From: Microbotryomycetes sp. JL201
Lineage: Eukaryota; Basidiomycota; Microbotryomycetes
Length of the DNA: 64,000 bases
Assembly: GCA_033819885.1 (NCBI GenBank)
Contig: JAQYUZ010000030.1
Span: 1 to 64,000, forward strand
Direction: 5' to 3'
Shown piece by piece: positions 1 to 10,382 of this stretch. Made by a program: the position numbers and the translations under genes. How positions within the stretch are numbered: the stretch's first letter is position 1; the number at the start of each line of letters is the position of its first letter. The notes below the pieces were generated by a model. That model had not been told where the DNA came from. It saw only the letters and a list, made by a program, of their open reading frames with translations, and searched no databases.

Positions 1-690
1 GGCTGAGATCCAGTCCTTTGTGGAAAATTGCTCTTGTTGAACGCGAATGGCGGCCTTTGCAAACGACTTGTACCAGTTGTCGGCGCCTGTTGCGTCCAAT
101 GGCATGGGTGCGCCAGCGCGAGCAACAAGTTCGTTGATCGACGCAACCTTCTGCTGTACGGTGTGTCTTCCGTAGAGCGAATAGAGGTATCGGTAGGCGT
201 CGCCCATTGATTCAAATAGTTGGCTGTTGATGTCGGCAAATATGTTGTTGCTGACGTTACTGCACAGTGCTGAATGTGCAAGTTTGTTTACGCGGTGCCA
301 AAGCGCGTTGTCGCCGGCAAAGAATTCTGACGACAATGTTGCGTTGTCAACAATGATGTTGCACACGCAGATGTCGGCTCGCATGCGAAGCATGTTCTTC
401 CATTGGAGGAAGTTGTCATGTCCGCTGAGTACATAGCTGTCAGGACACAATTGATCGGCTTCTGGTCAATCTGTCTCAGCTTTTCGGTGAAGGACGAATT
501 GCTGGTGCTCATGGCTGCGTGCAGGTCAACTGTGTGTTTGGCGTCGTTTTTCTGCGTCGGCGTAGCGGGCGTCGTGGAAGGGCATGTTGCTTCTGTCGCC
601 GTACTTATGCTGGTGAGCTCATGGCTTGCCTCCGGTGAGCTGCCTGGATAGGCCGTGTCGCCGTCGTGTCCCTGCGCAGGGCTCATAGCC
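1..690 (-). mobile_element. Ty1/Copia retrotransposon remnant, gag part with primer-binding site
   Basis: Read on the minus strand, this stretch encodes a Copia-type gag segment, recognisable by a GHDNFLQW core followed by helical sequence of the UBN2/retrotran_gag type. The element runs off the left edge, so pol cannot be seen here. At 673-690 the plus strand reads like the anticodon arm of initiator methionine tRNA, so the minus strand carries a complementary primer site directly beside the LTR at 691. Half-tRNA iMet priming is known for Copia elements. The gag part is broken in a few places. Family Ty1/Copia; old, judging by the divergence of its LTR from a second copy at about 5855. Confidence 0.65.
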
Positions 691-905
691 TGACAATACG
701 TGTGCGGAGCACGCACATCGGACTAACAAGAGACACGAGATGCTAGTGAGCACGAGTGTATGCGGTACTAGATGAGGTGAAGGAAAACCAGAAGGAGAAA
801 CTGAGCCTAAGTCCAAGTAAAGACAGGAGGTCTGTAGCTAGTTGAGATAAGGAGGAGTTTGAGCCAGTATGGGAGGAATACCATGAAAACCAACACGATC
901 ATCAC
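691..905 (-). repeat. Copia-type LTR, copy 1
   Basis: About 205-215 bp that recur in the same orientation at about 5855-6066. The copy starts with TGACA on the plus strand, so the minus-strand LTR ends in TGTCA, and it borders the initiator-tRNA primer site at 673-690. That places it as the 5' LTR of the minus-strand Copia remnant. Its far end is uncertain by about 10 bp and lies directly against the Gypsy protease remnant. By eye the two copies differ at roughly one base in six, mostly transitions. Confidence 0.65.
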
Positions 906-3900
906 AACATCCCTTGCTTGGAGCATCCAGCTTCAATTCTGCTCTTTGTGATTGACGGCCGCCCAATCGCTTCGGGCAACGTCACTCATTTTGTCAACCT
1001 CAACCTCGTCATAGGCGGACACATTCAGCACGTACAGGCCAACGTGACTGCTCTTGGTGTGTACCCCTTGGTGCTTGGCACCCCTTGATTACGTCGCCAC
1101 AATCCGCACATTGATTGGGCAGACAATACTCTCACTCTGTCCTGCGCTTCCTGCCTAGGACACTTGACACTCGGGCAAACTCGCATTGTTGGTTTGCCAC
1201 TCGTTCAGCAAACTCCTGGGGACGCCTTGGACGCTGCTTTCGCTTCGCCCGCGGACTTTGTCGAGCTGATGCGCTCTCGTTCCGCCATCACGTGCTTCGG
1301 CCTGCTATCGTACGGCACGCTCTTGCACGCGTCGGCCACAAACAAAGCTTCTCAGTCAGTCTTTCCGCAATCCTTGCCACCTGACTCACCAGAATACCTG
1401 GAGGACTTGCGTTCGCTGCTGCCGGCCGACTACCACGACCTGCTTGCGGCCTTTTCAAAAACCGGCGCCGATTCGCTTCCACCTCATTGGCCCTTTGACC
1501 TCGCTATCGACCTTGAAGACGGCAAGCAACCACCGTTTGGCCCTCTGTACTCGCTCTCAGAGAAAGAACTTGCCGCTCTGTCCTCTTGGCTCGACGAAAA
1601 CCTCGCCAAAGGATTCATTCAACCGTCGACTTCGCCTGCCGGCGCGCCGATCCTGTTCGTTCGAAAGAAAGACGGCTCGCTTCGGCTTTGCGTCGACTAC
1701 CGTGGACTTAACGCCATCACCAAGAAGAACCGCTACCCGCTCCCGCTCATTCCAGAAGCACTTGATCGCCTCAGGACCGCCAAAGTTTTCACCAAACTTG
1801 ACTTGCGCTCTGGCTACAACCTGGTTTAAATCAAGAAAGGCGGTGAGTGGAAAACAGCGTTCCAAACTTGCTACAGTCACTTTGAGTGCCTTGTCATGCC
1901 GTTCGGACTAACAAATGCTCCTGCCGCGCTTCAGCACCTCATGAACACACTCTTCCGCGACCTTTTGGACACCACGGTTCTGGTCTACCTTGACGACATT
2001 CTCATCTTCTTGGAGAACTTGGACAACCACGTCAAACACGTTCGTGAAGTCTTACGCCGGCTCGTGGACGCTTGCCTTTACTGCAACCCCAAAAAGTGCG
2101 AGTTTCGCAAGACCTTGACGTTGTACCTTGGCTTCAACATCTTGGCAGACGGTGTGTCAATGGAGCAATCCAAAGTTGAGTCCATCAATTCCTGGCCAGC
2201 ACCAACTACAGTCAAGCAGCTTCAGGAGTTCCTTGGCTTTGCCAACTTCTACCGGCGCTTCATTCAGGACTACAGCCGCATTGCTTTGCCACTTACTCAA
2301 CTGCTCAAGAAGGACGTCGAGTTCAACTTTGATTCTGTCACTCTTGCCGCTTTCGAGAACCTCAAATTGCGCTTCACTTCGGACGTTGTCCTCAAGCACT
2401 TCGATCCTTTGCTGCCTTGCATTCTGGAGACGGACGCTTCGGATTATGCAATCAGTGGCGTTCTCTCTCAGTCAGTTGATGGCTCTCTTTGGCCTATTGC
2501 GTTCTACTCTTGCAAGATGACGCCGCCCAAACAGAACTACAAGATTCACGACAAGGAGCTGCTCGCCATTGTTGCCTGTGTCGATCAATGGCGCCACTAC
2601 CTCAAATCTCTCAAACTCGCCTTTGTCATTTATACCAATCACAACGCACTTCAGTACTTTCAAACGAAACAGACGTTGACTTGACGACAAGCTTGCTGGT
2701 TGGAAAAGATCAACCATCACAAGTACTCGATCCGCTACCGCCCTGGCTTGCGCAATGGCAAGGCGGATGCGCTGTCTCGTCGTCCTGACTTTGCAGCGGG
2801 GGGAAAGGCTTCAGAGCAACCAGGACAGACACTGCTACGTCCTCTCTCGCTCTCTGCTGTGTTCTCTCCTGCCTCGAACGTCGCTGACCTGATTCAGCAA
2901 CATCTTTGGCACAATCCGGTCTTGTCACGCATCGTTCAAGATCTCAGTCAGGACGCCTTGACACACGCCAACTTCAAACTTGCCAACGACGGATTCTTGC
3001 TCTTGCGAGGCAAGATCTACGTTCCCAACTTTGAGCCGCTCAAGGTCCGACTCTTGGAGCAGGCTCACGATTCGCGCATTGCTGGCCACTTTGGACAAGC
3101 CAAGACGTTTGAACTACTCAACAGGAACTACTACTGGCCTGGCATGTGACAATTTGTCAACAACTACGTCAACGAGTGCGACAGCTGCCAACGCAACAAG
3201 CCATCTCATCATCGCAAGCACGGTTTGCTTCAGTCGTTGCCTGTTCCTTCTGCGCCGTGGTCTTCGCTGTCAATGGACCACATTGTTGACCTGCCACCAT
3301 CCTCTGGCTTTGACTGCATCCTCGTCGTGGTCGATCGCCTCACCAAGGAAGCGCATTTCGTCGCCACTTGCAAAACGGACACCTCAAAGGCGCTTGCCAC
3401 TCAGTTCAAGGACAACATCTTTTGATTGCACGGCCTGCCAAGCGACATTGTCTTGGATCGCGGCACAACCTTCACCTCGCGCTGGTGGACCAAATTTCTT
3501 GCCATGCTCAACGTCCGACCCAACCTCTCAACGGCGTTTCACCCTGAGTCGGACGGACAGACGGAATGAACAAATCAAGTCCTCAAGCACTACTTACGGC
3601 ACTTCTGCAACTACCATCAAGAGAATTGGCGCGAACTCTTGGCCCTAGCTGAGTTTTCTTACAACAATTCCTTTCACTCAAGCATTGGGATGACGCCGTT
3701 CTTCGCCTCCCGCAGGTATCATCCTCGCCTTGAGCTGACGCTTCGGACTTCAAGGATTCCGGACCTTCGCGCGCACGTCGACAACCTGCAACAAGCCCAG
3801 GCATTGGCTCAACAACAGATTGCTTGTGCTCAGGAGTCGCACGCCCGCTACGCCGATTGTCATTGACTCAAGACGCCACTCTTCAACATTGGAGATTGCG

Positions 3901-4720
3901 TCCTCCTTGTTCGACGCCACATTTGAACAACTTGACCATTGCCCAAGCTGGACAACCACAAGCTTGGTCCTTTCAAGATCAAGCGCATCGTCAATCCCGT
4001 CGCCTTTGAGCTCGAGCTGCCCTCAAGCATGCGCATTCACCTGGTCTTTCACGCTTTGCTGCTCGAACCGTATCGGACAACTTTGCTCGGGTCTCGTCAA
4101 CAAGTTTTGCCGCCGCCACCGGACATTCTCCACGGTGAGGTTGCTTATGTCGTATCCCAGATATTGGACTCTTGCTGGCGCGGTCGCTCCTTGCAATACT
4201 TCGTCGACTGGGAGGGCTACGGACCAGAGGAACGCTTGTGGACTCGCGCATTGGACTTTGACGACGACAACCGGCTTGTTCTCAAGTTTCACCAACGCCA
4301 CCTGACCAAGCCCGGCTTCCAACGCATTGCCGTTTCGCGGAGCTCAACGCTTAGCCCGGGGGAACTGTCATAAACGACCTTTGGCCCCACTTGCCGACTC
4401 AGCCTCCACTTCTCCGCACCTCCACCGCGTGACTTGGACTTGCAGATACAACACCATTGATCTTGGACTGCTTATATACGCCTCCACTTCTCCGTACCGC
4501 TCGGTCAGCCTCGGCCTCAACGCGTTTGATCTAGTCTTGTCTTTGTGCTAGCTCTGTTAGTTTTCTGCAACTTGATTCTCGTCTTCACCTCGTCTAAGAC
4601 TTTGCTCGACCTCGCTTTGCACCTTTGAGGGACTCCCGTCTCGCAACTTGCCACTTGCAAAGGGACTTGCCACTGCGTCTTGCTCAACAACTTGTTTGCA
4701 ATGCCTGGCTGTCTCTGACA
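905..4720 (+). mobile_element. Ty3/Gypsy chromovirus remnant (protease-RT-RNaseH-integrase-chromodomain, 3' LTR)
   Basis: Order of parts: aspartic protease-like segment near 920-1160, reverse transcriptase with the YLDDILIF box (about 1400-2400), RNase H (ETDASDYA, about 2430-2800), integrase zinc-finger and core (about 3050-3850), and a C-terminal chromodomain (about 4130-4310) that marks it as a chromovirus. A polypurine tract precedes the 3' LTR at 4366. No gag and no 5' LTR are present; the left side is cut off against a Copia LTR. The pol region is broken, with about half a dozen breaks, so it is a fossil. Its base composition is still CpG-rich, unlike the flanking repeats, which suggests a younger insertion than its neighbours. 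Without a 5' LTR it cannot be dated by LTR divergence. Confidence 0.9.
4366..4720 (+). repeat. 3' LTR of the Ty3/Gypsy remnant
   Basis: The 355-bp block begins TGTCA and ends TGACA, so it has short inverted ends. It follows a G-rich polypurine tract (GGGGGAAC) just after the chromodomain. Part of it (about 4551-4595) recurs at about 5497-5540, where only the second half of a related LTR is left. Confidence 0.7.
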
Positions 4721-5134
4721 GATTGCCAGAGAGAGAAGAGCAGAAGAGGCTAGGCAGACTCTAAGAACCAAAGCTGTGCACAGCCCCAAAGACCCAAAGC
4801 TGTGCTGAAATTCCTGAATGCTGTGCAACCTGGCTCCTGAGCTCCAACTCCAGCATCGCATTCCCAAAGACCAAAGACCAAAGACCAAGACAGAGACTTG
4901 TCCACCAAACCCAGAAGCCAACAGTGCCAGACACCTGCAAGCACATGATCCATACCAACAATGAGCAATGGCCAACATGTAGGATATGACTTGATACCTG
5001 TGTGACTCCAACCCATTGATCTGCAACTGTTGTCTGAGGGTTGTTAAAGATGCGGTGAATAAGCCGAATCTTGCTCCAAACTGCAGTGCACATACCGTCA
5101 GTCATGCATGATAAGGCTCTGAACAATGGGGAAC
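4721..5134. other. CpG-poor spacer between LTRs, no gene seen
   Basis: No credible coding segment. From 4721 to 5040 I count about one CpG, with many TG and CA steps, which looks like decay of methylated cytosines. A 17-base match (4827-4843) recurs at 6860-6876, so this is probably repeat-derived. The last bases (AATGGGGAAC) look like the polypurine tract of the LTR that follows, so this may be the tail of another lost element. Confidence 0.5.
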
Positions 5135-5487
5135 TGTCACAAACGGTCTCAGCCCCACAGACTGACTCAGTCCCAACCGTATCAAGGTACATTGTCCATG
5201 TTGACCATTGCCCCACCTTGCCAGTAGACCTATAAATTCAGTAGCTGTCCAAGCTCTCTTGCTCTCTCCTTCTTCTTCTTCTTCTTATCTGAGATTCTAA
5301 GTCTCGTCTACACCATCTTCATCTACTTTGGTGGATCTTCAAGTTGCAAGAACTTACTAGGTCAGAGACGCCATTTCCTCCCAAAGGGAACAGGTCAGGA
5401 ATCACGTGACGACGTCCTCGCACGTGACCGGTCTTCTCGGACTTCTCTCAGAGGTCAGCCCCTATCAGGGTTTAGAACCGTGACACC
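5135..5487 (+). repeat. Second Ty3/Gypsy-type LTR (solo or 3' LTR of a lost element)
   Basis: About 353 bp starting TGTCAC and ending GTGACA, a six-base inverted end pair. It is preceded by a polypurine-like GGGGAAC, exactly as the LTR at 4366 is, and has a promoter-like TATAAAT near 5230. Sequence related to the second half of the 4366 LTR follows immediately, so this LTR seems to lie next to or inside an older LTR. I saw no clear target-site duplication. Confidence 0.6.
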
Positions 5488-5489
5488 GT

Positions 5490-5685
5490 ATCCTGCTCTG
5501 TTAGTTTTCTGCAACTTGAATCTCGTCTTCATCTTGTCACTTTGCCTTGCTCCTTGATTGCTTTTGCTTGCAGAGACTACTGTCTTTGCAGAGACTACCG
5601 TCTTGCACCGCTTTGTTTGCAAGGGAACCGCCTCGCATCTTTGCCTGCATCTTGTCTACGACGCCCGGCGCTTCCCTGACAGGAA
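5490..5685 (+). repeat. Partial LTR related to the 4366-4720 LTR
   Basis: Positions 5497-5540 match 4551-4595 closely, and the block ends near a TGACA at about 5680, as the 4366 LTR does. The 5' half of this LTR is missing or displaced by the LTR at 5135-5487. It is a relic without coding capacity. Confidence 0.5.
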
Positions 5686-5854
5686 CTTAGCACGTGTCTG
5701 GTGTAGGGCAGCCAATGACAGCGGTCCAATCCTAGGTGCAAAGGATTTGATCTCCGTTCAATAGCTCCAGACGCCTGCCACCTTGTCCAAACACAGTCTG
5801 ACAAGGATGTTTGGTTAATGTACTGTGACAAGGCAGGGCAAAATCAGTGAGATG

Positions 5855-6066
5855 TGACAATATGTATGCAGAGCACGCATGTTGAACTAACGAGAGACAC
5901 AGGATGCTAGAAAGCACAAGTGTATGCAATACTAGATGAGGTGAAGGAAAGACAAGAAGGAGAAACTGAACCTTAGTCCAAGTGAAGACAGGAGGTCTGT
6001 GGCTGACTGAGGTGAGAGAGAGGTTGAGCCAGTATGGATGGAATACCATGGAAATCAACAAGTTGT
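5855..6066 (-). repeat. Copia-type LTR, copy 2
   Basis: Same orientation as copy 1 (691 to about 905) and alignable with it over about 205 bp, including a long shared core (GATGAGGTGAAGGAAA and nearby). No primer site or gag is recognisable beside it, so it is a solo LTR or the far end of a decayed element. Several CpG positions of copy 1 are TpG or CpA here. Confidence 0.65.
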
Positions 6067-7840
6067 GATGCCAAAGCCAGCGTGCGCTGGTGGCCATGCA
6101 GCAGGGGCAACAGTAAGCCAGAATTACAGATGCAATTTGAGGCCAACACGCAGGTCCAGAGCTGTGTCAGCCACTAAAGCCAAGCCTTCAGAACAGCAAG
6201 CTGCCACAGCATCTAGACATAGTAGCGTTCTTAATAAGATTTTTTGGTAGGTAGATATCTGCAGCAACTGCCTTCTTCAAGCATGTAAAGGACTACTACA
6301 TCATAGACTGGAGGAAAGAGACAGCTCTTACTGCAGAAAGAATCATCAAACAGTGCAAACACCCAAGCATTTCTTTAAACTATTGTCCAACCATTCTGAG
6401 CTACAATAAAAGAGACTTTCTAAGACAAAAAACACTTTACTGACTGCAGCTCCAATGCACATGAACCGCCAAGAACTCTCAACTTTGCCACCAGAACCTT
6501 GGTCTTGCTGTTTACCAAAGTGGAGCAGCACAAGGCGCGGGAGACGATGGGATTGCCTTGGCTGCTGAGAACCAGTGTGCAAACTGCAGCGCAAGCACTG
6601 GTTTCTGTTGCTCCAGATACCACTCTCCTCCTGCAATCTCTTGATTGCCTTCTCTTCTTCTGATAGTTGATGAACCAGATGGATAGCAACAGCTCCTGTG
6701 ACCTCCCTCAATAGCCCAGAATCAAGCAGGGCCAAGTATTCACAAAGATAAAGTAATCAATGAGGCAGATCCTAAAAGTGCTGAACTTGGCTTCACAGAC
6801 TTGTGAGCATTTGAGATGTTGCAAAGGATGAGCTGCTTTCACATTGCTTTCATGTAATGAACCTGGCTCCTGAGCTTTAACCGGTACACTGACTGGCCAA
6901 AAAGGCACAAAATCCAAGCTGGAAGCTGGATTGCTCAGTACTATGTAAGCCAAAGAGCTGGTCAACAAAGGAATTCTTAGGTGTGTATTAGGTTGTCTGA
7001 CAGTTCACCGTGGCTTTCACATTGCTTTCATTGCGCGTTTTTCCAATACAGAGAGCAGATTGCCTTTCACTGGGCTCAAGAGTGAGCTGTCTACATGAGC
7101 AATGAATGCCAGTGCGTGTCTGACAGGAATCTGACTGAACCTTATGAGGTTCACCCAAGCATTCATTACACAGGATGAAGCTGAACCCGCATGGGCAGTG
7201 GGAGTGACATCTGGAAGCAGTGACTCAGACGTGTAACAAAGTCCTCTGATACCACAATCCCTTCCTGCTGTGCCTGCCTGGCTCCTCCTATTCTTTGAGC
7301 ACCCTCTTTTTCTGATCAAGTGGAAATGACTGGCCTGACATGCTTCTGTCATGACAGTGGTCTTACAGATGTTCCTGGGCGCCCTTATTTGGCTCTTCTG
7401 TCACTGCAGAAAGATGATGTGGATTCCTTCCTGTGCCTGAGTGTTGTTCAAATATTGCCTCTCCTTGTATAACAACCTTCTTTTGGGCACTTGCAAATGC
7501 TTGCAAGGAGAAAACACGCCTTTTCTAGCTTGGTGAAAGTACCTGGCATTCTTTATAGGTTGCACTGCAGTCTGCCTTTGACTGACAAAAACTGCCAATA
7601 TGTACTGATTGATACCATTCAAATTTGACATTGACTTGCTGGCATATCCCTCAGCAACTGTCTGAGAGTGTGCTTGACCTAACAGTACAATTAAGTGGGT
7701 ATGTGCAGCAATTTGAGAAATACTCAAGCCAAGCTGACCATAACTTCAGTGAGCAATTAGCAGCAAGTGGTGTACTTGGCAGTGAACGCTAGTCAGGCTT
7801 CAGCGCACATCAGCCTTGGTGGCACTGCAATCACTTTGTA
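6067..7840. other. Unassigned CpG-poor repeat-like region without a gene
   Basis: I found no exon that could be tied to a known family. The stretch is markedly CpG-poor in its first part (about one CpG in 6241-6480) while the genes around it are CpG-rich. Short direct repeats occur: a 19-base word at 6835-6853 recurs at 7013-7031, and the 17-base word at 6860-6876 recurs at 4827-4843. The simplest reading is decayed transposon DNA between the LTR cluster and ALG9. The part next to 7840 should also hold the ALG9 3' UTR. Confidence 0.45.
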
Positions 7841-10211
7841 TCATTGCAGCAAATGCTTGTTCCTCAGCAAGCAGTATTGCCCAAAAGTGTTCTGCTGTTG
7901 CCATGCAGGCAGAGGGACATAGAATGACCGCGTCCACCTAGCTGACTTTTGGTTGATGAGGAACGGCAAGCATAAAACTTGTTCCCATTCTGCTCTTTGG
8001 CCATAGTTTGGTTCAAGCGCGTTGGGCTCTTCAGCCAGTACTGATAAGTCAAGGTCCACCATGTAGTGGCAGGTTGAAGCTGGCACCTGACAAGGAAAAT
8101 TGCACTCAGCAAACTATCAAACAAACAGGACACTGCTGGGACACATGAAGAGAACTCACATATCGATCTGGCTCATGCTGGTTCATGCTGTTCATGCCAG
8201 ATGGGACCAAGTGTGTGGACCTGCCAAACAGACCATGCCCTATTTGACTTTTGTTGCCTGACCCTCTTTGACTTTGATCTGACACATCCCATACTTTTGG
8301 CAGTATGCCATTGAAAGCACTCTGAACAAAGCGGACTTCGACCGGGTCTGGCACGAGGAAGTGGCCTGGGAACCGATACCATTCCTTGCCCAAGCAGAGA
8401 CGCAACCCAAGGCCATCAAGTGGATCCAGCTCAATGAGCTGTTCTGCCTTGTCGAGCGCGTTTGCAAAGTCCTCGAGGGGTAGCGAAGGGTCCACACTCT
8501 GCGCTGCCGGATACAGCGAGGGATACATCTGCAAGGCTAGGCGTGGCAGCTCGTACCCTTCGAATTGTGCGTAGATATCCAACGGTGCATGGTAGTACAT
8601 GTAATTGGCGGCAATGCGCGAGATTGAGAGGGTAGCAAACACTGCCATGACTGCTGTGGTGAAGAGAGCAAAGACAGGGCTGCGACCTGTCTGTGACAGG
8701 ACCAAGGTTAGCGCCACATCAAAGGCAAGCAATCCAAGGATACTTACTCGGAACGGCGAATTTGTGACCTTGAGGTATGCTTGCTGTAGGCAGCAACGCA
8801 GCAGGTACAGCGTTGTGGCAGCATTCAGGGCAATGTAGCCGTAAGCCGGATACAGGAAACGTTCTTCTTTGTGCGGCTGAAATGAGAGCAGCAATAGCCA
8901 CAGGTGCATTGGAAGCAGCCGCACCACCAAAGACGTAGCCATTGAAGTTGCTGACCCTGGCCAAGGCCTGAAACGTTTTGGGTCTACTTGCCTGGTGATC
9001 CAGATTGCCGGCAATGACAAGAGCGCAAGCGGAAACAGCACGTTGAACTGTAACGAAGCGTTGACAAAATAGAACGAGAATGGCTCTTCGCCGTACAATG
9101 CTGGGCCAGAACCCTTTGTAGGGAACGCGTTATACTTGACAATGTTCCATGGCACAAGGGTGAGATGCTGGTAGGCCTTTGAGTCGGTGGCAATTGCGGC
9201 AACCTGAAGACGCAAGATTCAGCGCTCCTGAGTCGTTGGTACGCGCAATGATTGACTTACCAGCACCAAAAGTGTGGGTATAGATGCCAGAACTAACTGT
9301 CGGAAGCGAGCTGCCACGACAGAAGGCCGATTTGGTAGGAGGTATTCGACGATGCTCGGCGCGGCGAGTGCAGCTGCGAATGGCCATCCAACAACGGCAC
9401 CTATACCGAAAGCCGTCACAAGCGATGTAATGCGTCGTCGACTGCTGTCCACGGGCGCAAGCGCAGCCGCTGAACCGAGCAAAGTGGCCCACATGGCAAA
9501 TGTCGATGGCAGGAAGGAGGTTGCGGATGCAAACAGTCCAGGCGAGAAGAGAAGCGAAAACAAGACGTATCGACCAACGTGCGGATTGATGTGCTCAGCC
9601 ACAGAGCGATAAAACTTTGCTTCGGCAAACGTCGACACGGTGGCGAACGAAAGCCGGATGGCGAAGAAAGCGACCCGCTGAGCAGAGAAGGGCCGACCAT
9701 CAAGGTCGTGAACCGACTAGATTGGAGCCGAAGAGACGTACCTTGCTGGCAAACAGTTGGGCAATGCCGAGCGGCAGCGCATTGACGAGTAAATAAAAGT
9801 AGGAGCGTATCGCGTACGCCGGCGAATATTCCCATGTCTGAAAGCCTACTCCGCGCCATAGGTAGTGCAGAGGTTCCCAGTAATTGAAAACTGCTCACGC
9901 ATGAGCATGTGTCAGCATATCTGCCAGGGGCAGTGAAAGCGCGCCAGTCCTGCAAGCACACCTTCATCGCAGTCCGAGATGTTGGAGCACATCGCAGCGT
10001 ACCACCTGACGATGATCAACATACGCGCAGCTGTCACCCAATTCGGCGTCCATCCGGGCAAGCGCGAGGCATCAACGATGAGCGGCCGACTAGCCGAACT
10101 GGCCGCCTTTGCAGCTACTGGCACCTTGCTGGCGTCGCGTGATGGTGCCGTCCTGCCTCGAAATCGGAGCTGTTGTGCTGCCGGTATATTGAAACCAGCC
10201 GGAGACGCCAT
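7841..10211 (-). CDS. ALG9: Dolichyl-P-mannose alpha-1,2-mannosyltransferase ALG9, complete
   Basis: Multipass ER membrane enzyme of the GT22 family that adds alpha-1,2-mannoses to the lumenal lipid-linked oligosaccharide for N-glycosylation. The N-terminal exon (start 10211) is followed after an intron by the FNYWEPLHYL signature, then TFAEAKFYR, many hydrophobic segments, the GT22 HKEERFLYP motif and the ALG9-type tail (RY, intron, VPASTCHYMVDLDL). The C-terminal block with LEPNYGQRAEW and FGQYCLLRNKH matches the family ending, so the stop at 7841 is trusted. There are at least four introns. The 3' quarter (about 8101-8330) is almost free of CpG, like the adjoining repeats and unlike the rest of the gene. 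The PKA gene lies 171 bp upstream on the same strand. Confidence 0.92.
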
Positions 10212-10382
10212 GACGGCGGCAACGGGAAGAAAACAGCTCGGTGTCGAGCTCCAGTCTCATGAACGACCGTCAAATGCATTGATCAAGAGCAGCAGGAAGT
10301 GAAATCACAACAACGAAAAGTTAAGCAGACATGCACGACAACGGAAAACCGAAACAGAATGCGGTCACGTGATCGTTCACGG

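Noticed and set aside
10030-10302. Plus-strand open frames over the ALG9 first exon
   Set aside because: Shadow of the ALG9 N-terminal exon; no motif and no splice-supported continuation.
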